Assembly (NCBI GenBank): GCA_947572725.1
Contig: CANPDB010000002.1
Coordinates: 1-64,000, forward strand
Length of the DNA stretch: 64,000 nt
Direction of reading: 5' to 3'
Source of the DNA: an uncultured Clostridium sp.
GTDB taxonomy: Bacteria; Bacillota; Clostridia; TANB77; CAG-508
Part shown: positions 36,926 to 47,710 of the stretch, one piece after another
How the letters are laid out: every line of letters starts with the position of its first letter
Numbering within the stretch: position 1 is the first letter of the stretch
Made by a program: the position numbers and the translations under genes
Notes under the pieces: model-generated
Told to the model about the DNA's origin: nothing
What the model saw: only the letters and a program-made list of their open reading frames with translations
Databases searched by the model: none

Positions 36926-39535
36926 TTATTCTGTTCTTAAAGCTTCTACTGGATCTCTTTTGCTTGCCATTTTTGCTGGAATTAGTCCTGCGATTATTGT
37001 TAAGAACATACTTATAATAATTAATACTAAGCCTGCAACTGGTGGTACCATTGTGTGTACTGTTACTCCTGTTATGTTGTATATCATACTGTTTATTGGT
37101 ATTGTAAGTAATACTGTTATTCCTATTCCTAATAGTCCAGATATTAACCCTACTATAAATGTTTCTGCATTAAATACTCTTGATATGTCTTTCTTTGATG
37201 CTCCTATTGCTCTTAATATTCCTATTTCTTTTGTTCTTTCAAGAACTGAAATATATGTTATTATTCCTATCATTATTGATGATACTATTAATGATATTGC
37301 AACAAATGCAATTAATACATAACTTATTGTGTTGATGATTTGACTAACTGATTTCATCATAAGTCCTATCATGTCTGTATAGTTGATTACATTTTCTTCT
37401 TTGCCTTCGTCTTTTTGTTTTTGATTATATGCGTCTATTTCTTCTGATATTTTGTCTTTTGCATCGAAATTTTTTGGATATATATTTATTGAAGTTGGTT
37501 CTTCAAGATTTATTGCTCCTAATGTTTGCAAGTTTTTTTCGTAGCTTGCGTCTTTATTTTGTGTGTATGCTTCCATCATTTTTGCTATTTCTTCACTGCT
37601 TAATTTGCTCATTGCCATTTTTTGTTCTGCTGTTAGATTTCCCATACTTGATTTTTCTTTTTCTTCTTCTGTTGGGAATTTTAATCCTGAAAATACATTT
37701 ATGTCTTTTTTGTCTTTTTGTTCTTTAACAATTTCTGATCCATTTGATTTTTCTATTACATATTCTTTTAATTTTTTGGTATATCCTATCCCGCTTGTTA
37801 CAGCAGTAGATGCAACACTTTCTTCGTTTTGTTTGATAATTCCTACTACTTTTATTGTTTCTGCATCTTTTAGTTTTTCTTTCATATAAGTTTCATTATC
37901 TTCTTTGTTAATCCATATTCCATTTTCTTTTTTGTAATAGTCAGAGTTTAGCATTAGTTTGAAAGATAAATTTAATAACTCATCATAAGTATATGTAGTC
38001 CCTTCCTGTTCTTCTTCTATTTTTTCCCCGTTTTCTACTGCTTTCCATTTTTCTTTTAGTTCTTCTTGATCTTTTAGTCCTAATGAATATAATGTATAGT
38101 CATCAATTCTTCCGTCTTCTTTTAATACTAAAACTACTTCATTGTATTCCTTTGGCCAATTTCCTTTTACTAAATCGAATTGAGATTTTAGTAATTCTTG
38201 ATTATCTCGCATTTCAAACCATATGTCTGTATTTGTCATCATAGAACTTCCAAACATTGATGCTACTGATGAATTATTTTGTGCTTCTATCATCTCTCCC
38301 ATTCCAAAGGCATTCATTACTGTGCTTGGGTTAACTTTTACTATACCATCTGTTGTATCTTCTTTATATACATTGAGATTTAAATTGTATCCATATTCAA
38401 TACTGTTACTGTTTTTTGCTATTTCATTGTTTTCTTGTTCTAAATATTTTTTCAATTCTGACAAATTATTGCTTTGCTTTTTATTTGAAAGCATTGTTAC
38501 CATATCATTCATAATATCTGCCGAATGTACTTTACCTTCTTCTTGTTCTGTGTCATTAGGAACATCACCCATCATTAATTCCATCATACTAGACATATCA
38601 ACTGTAGATTCTTCAATTGTTATTGGATAAGAAGAAAGTGTGTCTTCTTCTACTTTATCTATGTAATTTTGTACTCCTGTTGATATTGCTAAAATCAATG
38701 CAATTCCAATAATTCCAATACTTCCTGCAAATGATGTTAAAAGTGTTCTTCCTTTTTTAGTCATTAAATTGTTTAAACTTAATCTTAAAGCTGTAAAGAA
38801 TTTCATGGAAGTTCTTCCTGTTTTTGCTTTTAATTCTTCTGCTTCTCTGTCTTTTTCTGTATAAGGATTTGAATCATCTGTGATTACACCATCTAATATT
38901 TTTACTACTCTAGTTGAATATTTTTCTGCTAATTCTGGGTTATGTGTAACCATTATAATTAGCTTTTCTTTTGAAATTTCTTTTAATATTTCCATTATTT
39001 GAACACTAGTTGCTGTATCTAATGCTCCTGTTGGTTCATCTGCTAAAATAATATCAGGATTATTTACTAGGGCTCTTGCAATTGCAACTCTTTGCATTTG
39101 CCCTCCTGATAATTGGTTTGGCTTTTTGTGAATTTGTTCTCCTAATCCAACATCTTCTAATGCTTTAATTGCTCTTTGTTTTCTTTCTTTTTTTGATACT
39201 CCTGATATTGTTAATGCTAATTCTACATTAGATAATATTGTTTGGTGTGGAATTAAATTGTAGCTTTGAAATACAAATCCTATAGAATAATTTCTATATG
39301 CATCCCATTCTTTGTCTTTGAATTGTTTTGTTGATTTTCCATTAATTATTAAATCTCCTGAAGTGTATCTGTCTAGTCCTCCTATAATGTTTAACAAAGT
39401 AGTTTTTCCACAACCGCTTTGCCCTAATATTGATACAAACTCACTTTTTCTAAATTCGATACTAATTCCTTTTAAGGCTTTTACAGTAGTATCTCCTGAT
39501 TTATAGTCTTTTACTATGTTTTGTAAATTTAACAT
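36926..39535 (-). CDS. ABC exporter, ATPase fused to MacB/FtsX-type permease
   Basis: The N-terminal 225 residues are a LolD/MacB-type ATPase: Walker [10 protein letters not shown] near residues 38-46, signature [15 protein letters not shown], Walker [13 protein letters not shown]. The permease part follows, with one membrane helix near residue 270, a large extracellular domain of about 380 residues, and three helices at the C-terminus ([20 protein letters not shown] and two more). In Gram-positives such fused exporters move peptides, lipids or antibiotics, often for bacteriocin immunity; the substrate is unknown here. Its length of 869 aa is normal for the fusion type. Confidence 0.88.
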   Translation of the reverse strand: MLNLQNIVKDYKSGDTTVKALKGISIEFRKSEFVSILGQSGCGKTTLLNIIGGLDRYTSGDLIINGKSTKQFKDKEWDAYRNYSIGFVFQSYNLIPHQTILSNVELALTISGVSKKERKQRAIKALEDVGLGEQIHKKPNQLSGGQMQRVAIARALVNNPDIILADEPTGALDTATSVQIMEILKEISKEKLIIMVTHNPELAEKYSTRVVKILDGVITDDSNPYTEKDREAEELKAKTGRTSMKFFTALRLSLNNLMTKKGRTLLTSFAGSIGIIGIALILAISTGVQNYIDKVEEDTLSSYPITIEESTVDMSSMMELMMGDVPNDTEQEEGKVHSADIMNDMVTMLSNKKQSNNLSELKKYLEQENNEIAKNSNSIEYGYNLNLNVYKEDTTDGIVKVNPSTVMNAFGMGEMIEAQNNSSVASMFGSSMMTNTDIWFEMRDNQELLKSQFDLVKGNWPKEYNEVVLVLKEDGRIDDYTLYSLGLKDQEELKEKWKAVENGEKIEEEQEGTTYTYDELLNLSFKLMLNSDYYKKENGIWINKEDNETYMKEKLKDAETIKVVGIIKQNEESVASTAVTSGIGYTKKLKEYVIEKSNGSEIVKEQKDKKDINVFSGLKFPTEEEKEKSSMGNLTAEQKMAMSKLSSEEIAKMMEAYTQNKDASYEKNLQTLGAINLEEPTSINIYPKNFDAKDKISEEIDAYNQKQKDEGKEENVINYTDMIGLMMKSVSQIINTISYVLIAFVAISLIVSSIMIGIITYISVLERTKEIGILRAIGASKKDISRVFNAETFIVGLISGLLGIGITVLLTIPINSMIYNITGVTVHTMVPPVAGLVLIIISMFLTIIAGLIPAKMASKRDPVEALRTE

Positions 39536-39599
39536 TTGTCCTCCTTAATTTTTATATAATTTAGTTTAAATTATTTAGTCTAACCAATAACATAAATAT

Positions 39600-39706
39600 C
39601 ATCAACCTAAAGTATAATATATTATACCTTAGGTTGAGATAACATTGATTATAACATTTTTTACTTTTTTATATTGTAGGAAAGTTCTCCGAATTTCCTA
39701 TAATAT
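39600..39706. terminator. Two hairpins downstream of the ABC exporter start, upstream-gene terminator region
   Basis: CAACCTAAAGTATAATATAT..TTAGGTTG (39602-39636) is a near-perfect 34-nt palindrome. ATTGTAGGAAA..TTTCCTATAAT (39672-39704) is a second one, similar to a palindrome at 54690-54732. Both could end transcription of the coiled-coil gene that starts on the far side, or of convergent readthrough. Confidence 0.55.
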
Positions 39707-39716
39707 TAATACATTT

Positions 39717-42035
39717 CTATCTTTTTTTAAATATTTTATTAAATACATTATTTGTTCCTTGAAATGAATATACATCTTTTTGCTTTCTTTTTGATTTCTT
39801 ATTTTTAGTAGCTATATTTCTTTTGATTCTTTCACTTGGTGTTTTTCTCTTTTTAATATTAGTATTATTTATTTTAGAAAACATTACTGAATATATATCC
39901 GCCTCATCATCATCATCTTCTTCCTTCATTCTGCTTAATACACGATTATTTTGGCTATTATAACTGTTCGCATATGTGACTTCATCGTTTAAATACTTAC
40001 TTTTATATTTCTCGTATCTGTTATCATCATCCATATCTTCGTCATCATATTGGTCGTATTCATTTTCTTCATCATAATATTCATTTTCGTCATAATAATC
40101 TTCTTCATCATCATAATATTGATCATCTTCATAATCATCTTCTTCATCATTGTCATAATATTGATTGTCTTCTTCGTATTCATCATTTTCATCATTGTCA
40201 TAATATTGATTGTCTTCTTCGTATTCATCATTTTCATTATTGTCATAATATTGATTGTCTTCTTCGTATTCATCTTCATTATTGTCATAGTACTGATTTT
40301 CTTCGTATTCTTCTTCATAATCGTCATCTTCATCATTATTATAATATTGATTATCTTCATATTCTTCATTGTTATCATTATAATATTGTTCTTCTTCATC
40401 AAATAATGTAATGTTCTCGTATTCATCAGCATCAGCATTATTGTATTGAACATTTTCTTGTTTATTACTGTTATAATATTGATTACTTATATATTCATCG
40501 TCTTTACTTTCATCTTCTTCATATTGAGTATTTACATATTTATCATCATTGAATAATGTAATATTTTCATATTCCTGATTATTATTAAATATATTATCTT
40601 GATAATTATTGTTATTTGTTTCGTCGTTACTGTATTCGTCTTCTTTATCCTCATACTCATCTTCTTCATAGTCATCATCATATTGGTCGCCTTCTTCATA
40701 TATGTACTGACTGTGAAGTTTAGGTTTGATGTTGTTATTGGCATTTATAGTTGAACGAACTTGTTCTTGAATTGTATCTTGTATAGTTTTTAGTACATTC
40801 ATTTTTTCATTCATTTTTTCTTGTAAATCTACAATTTCTTCTATTTCTTCTACTTGATATTCTGATAAATCTTTTCCAAATTTTTCTGTTACTTCTTTTT
40901 GGAATACGTCATATACATGTTTAATTCCTTCTATTCTCCAATAATTTGAGTTAATTACTGTTCCCATATTAATTTTAATGTTTGTAACTTCTGCTTCAAA
41001 ACTTTTTTCTTCTTCCTGAATATCTCTTAAATATGTTTTGTTATATAGTTCTTCATATGCACTTTTTTCTGATTTTCCTGTTATTTCTCTCAAAATTAAT
41101 TCATATAAATTATCAATTTGACGGATATCTGTTTCAAAATTTCTACATGCTTCATCCATCATTTTTTCGTGAACTTGAATTCCTCCTATTACAGTCATTC
41201 TTTCGTTGTCTAAAAACTCAACAATATATTCTTTTTCGGCATTTAGAAATGCTAATTTTACGCTAGTATCTCTAAATAATCTTTCGTAATTATCTAATTT
41301 TAAATTATCGTTATCAACTTCGCTTAATAATTTTTTGATTTTTTCGTATACTTTAATATAGCATTCTGCTTCTCTTTCACTAATATATGTTCTAATATCT
41401 ACTGCATTATCTATAACTTGTCTATTAAAGCCTATTTTTTCGTTTTTTCCATTTTTAATCATAATGTCTGTAATTTCATCTTTTATTTTTCCTTTGTCAT
41501 TATCAAGAAATCTTTTCATTACTTGTACATATTTTGTATCTAAACCTTGAAATCTTTTGTTTATTTCTTTCATTTTGGCAAGATGATTTGCTTCTACTGT
41601 TCTTTTTTTTCTTGCGAATTTGTTTCTTTCTTTTTGTCTTTCTATAAATATTACAAATGCTTTTATATATTGTTCTCTTAATTTTTTTAATTCTTCATTG
41701 TTTTCATCTACAATGTTTTCTAATTTTTCTAGTCTGTTTTGTACTGTATTAGGGTTACCTTCAATTTCATTAAATAGTTTATTTCTTTCATTTTCCAGCT
41801 TTTGATTTGATAGGCACAATTTTTCTTGCAACTTTTGTATAGTTTGTATTTCTTGAGCTATTTCATCAAACTTTCCTATGACATTTTCTTCTTCATGAAG
41901 CATAGCTTGATATTCTTTTAGTTCTTCTATTAAGTTGCCAAAGTTTAAAAAATTGTTTCTTAGGTTGTGTTCTTTGTTAAAGCCAAATAGCTGGTCTATG
42001 TATCGCTCTAAAACTATAGCACTTCTCTCATACAT
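39717..42035 (-). CDS. Large coiled-coil protein with acidic Asn/Tyr/Asp/Glu repeat tail
   Basis: I do not recognise this protein of about 772 aa. Residues 1-480 are predicted coiled coil (EEVNKLREQ-like heptads, KEINKRFQGLDTKYVQVMKR), without ATPase motifs. Residues about 490-690 are a low-complexity tail of D, E, N and Y with repeats of NQYYDNDENDEYEED. A basic C-terminus (KKRKTPSERIKRN) follows. I choose ATG 42035 (MYERSAIV) because GGAGGG precedes it; the frame extends 58 codons upstream into family A element A5. A scaffold or cell-surface-associated role is possible but not shown. Confidence 0.75.
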   Translation of the reverse strand: MYERSAIVLERYIDQLFGFNKEHNLRNNFLNFGNLIEELKEYQAMLHEEENVIGKFDEIAQEIQTIQKLQEKLCLSNQKLENERNKLFNEIEGNPNTVQNRLEKLENIVDENNEELKKLREQYIKAFVIFIERQKERNKFARKKRTVEANHLAKMKEINKRFQGLDTKYVQVMKRFLDNDKGKIKDEITDIMIKNGKNEKIGFNRQVIDNAVDIRTYISEREAECYIKVYEKIKKLLSEVDNDNLKLDNYERLFRDTSVKLAFLNAEKEYIVEFLDNERMTVIGGIQVHEKMMDEACRNFETDIRQIDNLYELILREITGKSEKSAYEELYNKTYLRDIQEEEKSFEAEVTNIKINMGTVINSNYWRIEGIKHVYDVFQKEVTEKFGKDLSEYQVEEIEEIVDLQEKMNEKMNVLKTIQDTIQEQVRSTINANNNIKPKLHSQYIYEEGDQYDDDYEEDEYEDKEDEYSNDETNNNNYQDNIFNNNQEYENITLFNDDKYVNTQYEEDESKDDEYISNQYYNSNKQENVQYNNADADEYENITLFDEEEQYYNDNNEEYEDNQYYNNDEDDDYEEEYEENQYYDNNEDEYEEDNQYYDNNENDEYEEDNQYYDNDENDEYEEDNQYYDNDEEDDYEDDQYYDDEEDYYDENEYYDEENEYDQYDDEDMDDDNRYEKYKSKYLNDEVTYANSYNSQNNRVLSRMKEEDDDDEADIYSVMFSKINNTNIKKRKTPSERIKRNIATKNKKSKRKQKDVYSFQGTNNVFNKIFKKR
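40095..40420 (-). repeat. In-gene 45-bp tandem repeats coding for acidic NQYYDN units
   Basis: Copies of a unit containing CATAATATTGATTGTCTTCT (plus strand) recur at about 40157, 40199 and 40244, with more degenerate copies on both sides. They encode NQYYDN(D/N)E(N/D)DEYEED. Near-identical neighbours suggest recent expansion or contraction, so length probably varies between strains. Confidence 0.8.
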
Positions 42036-42137
42036 TGTGGTTTTCCCTCCAATATTCTTCTTTCTCATATTATATATAAAATTATAAAAAAAGTCTACAT
42101 TTTTATTAATTTTTATTTTTATTTTTGCTAAAATTTG

Positions 42138-42293
42138 GTTACAGTTCAGACTTAATATTATGTACTCGCTCCCAGAAGTGTATATATTAATTTTTTTAGG
42201 CTCCCCCAAGTAATTCCTACTCGTATCCTCCTAAAAAAATTGAATATATAAACTTCTTCGCGCTATTTTAAGTTATCTAGTCTGAACAGAAAC
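42138..42293. repeat. Family A palindromic element, copy A5 (core I)
   Basis: The core runs from TACTCGCTCCCAGAAG (42163) to GCGCTATT (42267). The stem ATATATTAATTTTTTTAGG pairs almost perfectly with CCTAAAAAAATTGAATATAT, and the loop contains AAGTAATTCCTACTCG. The outer arms GTTACAGTTCAGACT (42139-42153) and AGTCTGAACAGAAAC (42279-42293) are complementary. Together with B2 it fills the gap between the PBP and coiled-coil genes. Confidence 0.82.
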
Positions 42294-42300
42294 AAAATTT

Positions 42301-42522
42301 GTTACAATTCACATCATTATTTAAAATAATAGATTAGCTAAAGATTTATAATATATTATTTTTTAGAAATGAATGTGGGGACCAACAAGTTACAGTTTGT
42401 AATAAAATTTGAGGAGCAACTGCACCGCAAAAGTTTATCTACAAACTGTTAGCAGTTGGGAATGAATAAAAAATAATATATTATAAATCTTTAGCAAATA
42501 CAAATTAACTGTGAATTGTAAC
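42301..42522. repeat. Family B nested inverted-repeat element, copy B2
   Basis: The outer arms GTTACAATTCACA (42301-42313) and TGTGAATTGTAAC (42510-42522) are perfect complements. The inner arms AAAGATTTATAATATATTAT and ATAATATATTATAAATCTTT (42341-42360, 42474-42493) are perfect too. The centre carries GTGGGGACCAACAAG and an ACAGTTTGTA/TACAAACTGT hairpin. It ends 14 nt from the PBP stop codon. Confidence 0.82.
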
Positions 42523-42535
42523 TAAAATTTATTTC

Positions 42536-44566
42536 TTAAAATAATGTTCTAATTTTTTTAATTAAATAATGACTTCCACCATCTGCATTATTTTGCGTAT
42601 TTTCAACCATACTTATAATAAGCCAATCATTACCATCAGACTTATTTACTGTAAAACAATCAAACCAACCCAAAGTACCACTTTCTGTATCTTCACTAGA
42701 AGTTTTTAATTCTGCTGTTCCTGTTTTTCCTGCAATAGTTAATCCTGATATTTTCATATCATTTGCATTTCCTTCTTTATTTTCTATAGTTTGAATTAAA
42801 GTATCTTTAATTGTATCTACTGCTTCTTCAGTAAATACAGATTCTTTCCAAGTTATTCCTTTTTCATCATCATATTTAATTATTGGTTTTATCATATTTC
42901 CATTATTTGAAAATGCTGAATAAACAGAAGCCATATGGATAGGGTTAACTAACACACTTCCTTGTCCATATCCTGTATCTGCTAACTTTGTTTCTCCTTT
43001 TATTTTAGTTTCATTGTTATTAGCATATTGTGATTTAGCTAAGCTAATAGGAAATTCAACTTGTTCATTAAATCCAATTTTGTTTAGATTTTCTGCAAAA
43101 GTAGTTTCACCTATTTTCAAAGCTGTTTGTGCAAAATAAATATTATCTGAATGTAACATTCCATTTAATAAATTTTTAGCACCATTATATGCTGTTAATG
43201 TTGTAATTTTGTAATTTCCCCAACTACTATCTTTTTGCCAACTAGTTCCACTATAGCCAAAGTCTTCTGATGCATTTATTTTATTTGTTGATAAACCAAT
43301 TGCTCCTGTAATTGGCTTAAATGTTGAACCTGGGCAATATTTTTGGGTGAAACGACTGTATAATGGTTTATTTTCATCATTGTTTAATTTTTCCCATTGG
43401 CTATTAGTCAAACCAACTACAAAATCATTTGAATCAAATGTTGGTGTACTAACTAAGGACAGTAATTCCCCTGTTTTTGGATTCATCACTACAAAGAATC
43501 CCTTGTCATCTTTCATTTGTTCATATATTTTTGTTTGTAAATTGCTATCAATTGTAAGTTTTACATCTTCTCCATCCTTTTTGTCTTGTTTTATTAAGTC
43601 TACTTTTCTATTTTTGTTTTCGTCTTCAATATAAATTTCTGTACCGTCAATTCCTCTTAAAGTTTGTTCATAAGCTAGTTCTAATCCAGATTTTCCAATT
43701 ACACTATTTGTGTTATAACCTTTTCCCTCATTCTTTTCTAAATCTTCTTTACTAACTGATTGTACATATCCAATTAAATGTGCTGTTTCTTTTCCTAATG
43801 GATATACTCTTCCATCTACTTTGTTTATTAATATTCCTGAAATTTGAAGTAGCTTTTCTTTTAATTCTGTATTATTATCTGATATTTTCTTTATAGGTAC
43901 AAATGTATCTTCTTTTACATATGATTTTCCAAGTTGTTCATTTATGTATTCTACTGAAACTCCTACTAGTTCAGATATTTTTTGTATATTTTCGTTTTTG
44001 TTTTCTCCTAATTTTCCAGGAACAATACCAACAGAAGCAATTTTTCCATCTTCAGCTAGTGTATTACCATTTCTATCTAAGATTTCTCCTCTTTTGGCTT
44101 TAATTGTTTCTATTCTTACTTTATCATTTTCCTTTAATTCTGGAAAAATCATTTTTGATGACCAGTCTATTTTGTTTTCTTTGTTTTGTTTTTTTACAAT
44201 AGCTGTGTTTGTAAATTCAATTTCTCCTGCTGATGTATACATTTTTTCTTGATATGTAATGTTATAGTTTTTTTCTTCTTTTTTGCATTCTTTTATTTCT
44301 ACTTTTATATCTGTTGCATCAATTCCTTCGTAAATATTTTGATTTCTTTTTACGAAAGTTTCTTTATCTGTTAGACTTTTTGCTTCTTCTGTTAATTTTT
44401 CATACATTGGCTCATATTCTTTTTTGTTGATTAACTCTACAAAGTCTGTAAGTGTTTGTTTTGCTGCATCTTCTTCTTTTTTTATAAAGTAAAAAACTCC
44501 TTGTACAACTAGTAATATTGTGATTATTATTATTGCAATTATTATTAGTATTTTTTTGTTTTTCAT
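42536..44566 (-). CDS. Class B penicillin-binding protein, MecA/PBP2a-like
   Basis: This membrane-anchored DD-transpeptidase has 676 aa. An N-terminal helix (residues 5-28) is followed by an NTF2-like MecA_N domain (about 35-150), a PBP dimerisation domain (RGEILDRNGNTLAEDG) and the transpeptidase domain. The active-site motifs are STFKP (Ser near 414), SDN (near 471) and KTGT (near 614). The MecA_N domain is characteristic of low-affinity PBPs such as PBP2a and PBP5, so reduced beta-lactam susceptibility is possible, but it is also common in Clostridia as an ordinary PBP. The gene stands alone between family B elements. Confidence 0.9.
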   Translation of the reverse strand: MKNKKILIIIAIIIITILLVVQGVFYFIKKEEDAAKQTLTDFVELINKKEYEPMYEKLTEEAKSLTDKETFVKRNQNIYEGIDATDIKVEIKECKKEEKNYNITYQEKMYTSAGEIEFTNTAIVKKQNKENKIDWSSKMIFPELKENDKVRIETIKAKRGEILDRNGNTLAEDGKIASVGIVPGKLGENKNENIQKISELVGVSVEYINEQLGKSYVKEDTFVPIKKISDNNTELKEKLLQISGILINKVDGRVYPLGKETAHLIGYVQSVSKEDLEKNEGKGYNTNSVIGKSGLELAYEQTLRGIDGTEIYIEDENKNRKVDLIKQDKKDGEDVKLTIDSNLQTKIYEQMKDDKGFFVVMNPKTGELLSLVSTPTFDSNDFVVGLTNSQWEKLNNDENKPLYSRFTQKYCPGSTFKPITGAIGLSTNKINASEDFGYSGTSWQKDSSWGNYKITTLTAYNGAKNLLNGMLHSDNIYFAQTALKIGETTFAENLNKIGFNEQVEFPISLAKSQYANNNETKIKGETKLADTGYGQGSVLVNPIHMASVYSAFSNNGNMIKPIIKYDDEKGITWKESVFTEEAVDTIKDTLIQTIENKEGNANDMKISGLTIAGKTGTAELKTSSEDTESGTLGWFDCFTVNKSDGNDWLIISMVENTQNNADGGSHYLIKKIRTLF

Positions 44567-44669
44567 ATAAATTTTTCTCCTTTAAACCTTATTTGTTTAA
44601 TCTTTATCTTAGTTTACTTCTATAATAAAACTTTGTCAATATTAATTTCATTTAACTTAAATTATATTT

Positions 44670-44873
44670 AAAAGATATATTATATGTTTTGAAAGTAATG
44701 ACGAATGTGACAGGAATAGCGTTAGAAAATGTAGCATTAGAAAATGAGGGAAGTTCACGGACTTGAGTTTACGAAAGGGCCTGAGTGAAAGAGGCTCGTT
44801 TTCTAATGTTACATTTTCTTAGCGTATGTATGGAAACCGAGGAATGAATTGAAAAACATATAATATATCTTTT
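44670..44873. repeat. Family B element, copy B3
   Basis: AAAAGATATATTATATGTTTT (44670-44690, given here as its first 20 nt plus one) is complementary to 44853-44873. Inside, GCGTTAGAAAATGTAGCATT pairs with AATGTTACATTTTCTTAGCG, leaving a GC-richer loop with AAGGGCCTGAG. It fills the 312-nt gap between the MFS and PBP genes. Confidence 0.75.
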
Positions 44874-44878
44874 TATAT

Positions 44879-46160
44879 TTAATTATTATAAATTTCATTT
44901 TCCCCATATTGTTCAGGCTTTAACCCTAATCTAGTTTTCATATAACTAATCAAACTAATTGAAATAATCGTCAAGAAAATCCCAACCAATACCATAGCAT
45001 TAGCAGTAGTAGTAATATCTAACAAATAAGAACCCAAGAAACCTATAATTGCTCTAAGAAAGTTCTTCATCATAGCATTTGCAGCATAAATCTGTGTTAA
45101 TATCTTTGGACTTGAAAAATTTCCTAAATATCTAGTAGTTAACACCAAACTTATGCCCTTATCTATATTAATAATAACACTAGCTACTGTGATTACTAAT
45201 AAAGATATTATATAAGGAACATTAAATATAACTGTTAGTCCTTCAGCTAAGATTGCCACAGTCGTTGATATTAGTATTGCTGATAAAGTTTTATTTCTTA
45301 ATTTTTTATGAAATTCAAGTTGCATTTTTGAGCCTACTGAAGAAGCTATTCCTACAATTGCTGTAACTATTGTAATAACTTGTGCTCCGTGTTCCTATAT
45401 CAACTAATACACTATTTCTATAAGTTGATATTAAGCAAAAAGTTCCCCAAGTAATTCCTGAATATAAAAACAAGCTTCTTAATCTTTGTGATTTTATAAT
45501 AAATGAAAATGCTTCTTTTAACTCTTTAAAATAGTGATGAGTTTCTTTTTTCCCTTCAATAGCTTGTTTCTTTTTAACTTCTTGTATATCCTTAAATCCA
45601 AAAGCCATAATAGTTGAAGCGATTGTAAACAGTAAAGCAGCAATCATTGGAATGTATGGATTTATTACATACAAAGAACCAGCAAATACAGATGTAATTG
45701 CGTTAATTAAAAAATATTTTTGAAATCCTTTTCCTTCTAATTTTGAAAAAATATCAGATTTTCGTTTTGTATCTGGAATAGAATATTCTAATAAAGCTTC
45801 ATCTGATATATCTTTTAAAGAAAAACATAAAGAACTAATAAATTGTGCGAAAATAAGAGTTTGAACATCTTTCACATTCATAATTAATAAGACAAATGCT
45901 ACATTAAAAACATTTGCTAATATTGTACATTTCTTTGTACCTACTTTATCTATAAAAATACTTGCAGGTATTTGCAAAAAAATCATAAATACTGCATAAA
46001 AAGATGTAGATAACACTACTTCTGCTGGTGTGATATTTTTTACTTGTGTTAAAAATAAAAATTCGATCGCATAATAAAAAATCAAATCTAGTGATATTGC
46101 TCTATATATGGAATATATTTTCATATTTTGTTTTCTTGCGTTTACTAACTCTTTATTCAT
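44879..46160 (-). CDS. MFS transporter, read through a +1 shift at CGG (45387-45389)
   Basis: Two frames together form a complete 12-helix MFS protein of 426 aa. The first 257 codons cover seven helices and the central loop; codon 258 is CGG and the 0 frame then reads 23 junk residues. Skipping the C gives LVDIGTGAQVITIVTAIVG, a normal transmembrane helix. The frame continues through AEGLTVIFNVPYIISLLVIT to 44879. The gene resembles drug or metabolite exporters; the substrate is unknown. Neither half would make a working transporter alone. Confidence 0.87.
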
Positions 46161-46179
46161 TTGTATTTTTCTCCTTTAA

Positions 46180-46260
46180 TTACAATTCATAGTTACTAAT
46201 CTTATATAAAATTTATTAGTACTTATTTACACTATGAATATAATATCTAATATTATAGTT
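46180..46260. repeat. Family B-like remnant (B6)
   Basis: TTACAATTCATAGTTACTAA is followed by AAAATTTATTAGTA and ACTATGAATATAAT, so ATTCATAGT pairs with ACTATGAAT. The sequence resembles the ends of B2 and B5 without a centre. Confidence 0.5.
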
Positions 46261-46267
46261 AATCGTT

Positions 46268-47368
46268 TTAAGCTTGTTTTCTAAAGTTGATTTTTGGCTT
46301 ATTTATCTTTATATTGCTTCTTGCTATTGTAAAAAACACATTTAGTGTTTTTGTCATAATTTCTTTACTTTCATCATCAATATTTTTATATGCATTTAAC
46401 ATTGTTAATGCATTCGTAAATTTTTTGCTACTAAACTCTGATAAAGTTTCTATCTCTGTAGTATTTAATATTTCAAAAAATGTATCGATAAATTTTTCTC
46501 TTTGTTTTGGATCTACTTCTTTTAACCAGTTAGTAATTGTTTTATCAATAAATTCACTAGAATTTGTAAGTTCATCTTTTACAAATTTTGTTCCTAATAC
46601 TTGCCATGTATATAAATCGTGTTGCATAATTCCAGTTTGTGTGCTTTTTAAAATAGTAATTTCTTCTTTATGATTTAGTAATCTTCCAATTATTGAGGTT
46701 TGTGGGATATATGTATGTACTTTATTTAATATATTTTTATATTCCTCACTTTCTACTACTTTATCACAAAATCCTGGGCCATCATTATTATACACATTAA
46801 TAATTTTTTCTTGTACTTCTTCTTTGCAAAATGCTGCTGCATATACTGCTAGATTTCCACCTTTTGAATGCCCTCCAATACGTATTTTACTTTTATATGT
46901 ACTAGCAATATTTTCAATATATTTTACTGCATCTATTTGCGCTGGAACCAGTTCACTAAAACTCATATTGAAGTCTTCTTTCCATCCTATTACTGTATTA
47001 TCTGTTCCTCTATATGCAACATATATTGTATCATCTGGCATAATAATGGTTATAGCTGAAAATTGTTTTTCGTGTATTGGATCTATTTTGTTGATGTATT
47101 TTGTAAGTTTCATTTTTCCAAATCTTTCGCTCGTAGCTAATACTGGAAATAAATTAATGTCTTCCTGTTGTAATATTCTTCCTGTTGTTCCTCTTTCTTG
47201 ATATCTTTTATAGCTTTCTTCAATTGTAATTTCTTCATTTTCTTCTATCAATTCGTCAAATGGAAAATATGATAAACGTGATAATATTAAGCTATCTATT
47301 TCGTTAAATCTATCATTGCAAATGCTTAAGTCTCCTCTCCATTCTATATAATCGTAAATATTTGACAT
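46268..47368 (-). CDS. DUF2974 (Mbeg1-like) alpha/beta hydrolase
   Basis: This 366-aa protein of the DUF2974/Mbeg1 family has a lipase-type nucleophile elbow GGHSKGGNLAVYAA near residue 175 and the preceding strand ITIIMPDDTIYVAYRGTD. The predicted catalytic Ser lies in GHSKG. The natural substrate is unknown. I choose ATG 47368 (MSNIYDYIEW) with AAAGGAGA upstream rather than ATG 47398. It stands alone. Confidence 0.82.
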   Translation of the reverse strand: MSNIYDYIEWRGDLSICNDRFNEIDSLILSRLSYFPFDELIEENEEITIEESYKRYQERGTTGRILQQEDINLFPVLATSERFGKMKLTKYINKIDPIHEKQFSAITIIMPDDTIYVAYRGTDNTVIGWKEDFNMSFSELVPAQIDAVKYIENIASTYKSKIRIGGHSKGGNLAVYAAAFCKEEVQEKIINVYNNDGPGFCDKVVESEEYKNILNKVHTYIPQTSIIGRLLNHKEEITILKSTQTGIMQHDLYTWQVLGTKFVKDELTNSSEFIDKTITNWLKEVDPKQREKFIDTFFEILNTTEIETLSEFSSKKFTNALTMLNAYKNIDDESKEIMTKTLNVFFTIARSNIKINKPKINFRKQA

Positions 47369-47477
47369 ATTTCTATCTCCTTTTATACTTTCTCGCATAT
47401 TTTTGTCTTATTTTATCATACAAAATTTTAAAAGTCTATCTTATATATTATCTATTTTAGCAAAAGCTTCATCTAAA

Positions 47478-47632
47478 GTTACTAGTAAGCCTTAGAATTA
47501 TTTGCTCGCTCCCAGAAGTTTATATATTCAATTTTTTAGGCTCCTCCAAGTAATTCCTACTCGTATCCTCATAAAAAATTGAATATATAAACTCCTTCGC
47601 GCTATTTAAAATTATTAAGGTTGACTAGTAAC
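47478..47632. repeat. Family A palindromic element, copy A6 (core I)
   Basis: The core (47503-47606) runs from TGCTCGCTCCCAGAAG to GCGCTATT, with the stem TATATATTCAATTTTTTA and AAAAAATTGAATATATAA and the core I loop. The outer arms GTTACTAGTAAGCCTTA (47478-47494) and TAAGGTTGACTAGTAAC (47616-47632) are complementary but unlike those of other copies. A further scrap, GAGTAGATAACTAGAAGTCT, follows at 47654. It lies just 3' of rnpB. Confidence 0.82.
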
Positions 47633-47710
47633 CATATAAAAGTTACTGTAGTGAGTAGATAACTAGAAGTCTGAATAATAACATCTAAAAAATAAAATTC
47701 AAGCACAAAA

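Noticed and set aside
40050..40406. Plus-strand frame of hydrophobic Ile/Phe/Val residues opposite the acidic repeat gene
   Set aside because: It is the mirror of the Asp/Glu/Asn repeats on the minus strand, has no ribosome binding site, and looks like a membrane protein only because GAT/GAA codons read as ATC/TTC.
40095..40420. CRISPR array or VNTR outside genes
   Set aside because: The repeats are in frame within a long coding sequence, have no spacers of constant length, and encode a periodic acidic peptide. No cas genes are nearby.
425..46160. Calling the split genes ordinary pseudogenes
   Set aside because: Each has exactly one lesion of the same type, no other damage, and several (accA, asnB) are core metabolic genes. 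Decay would give mixed stops, deletions and indels.
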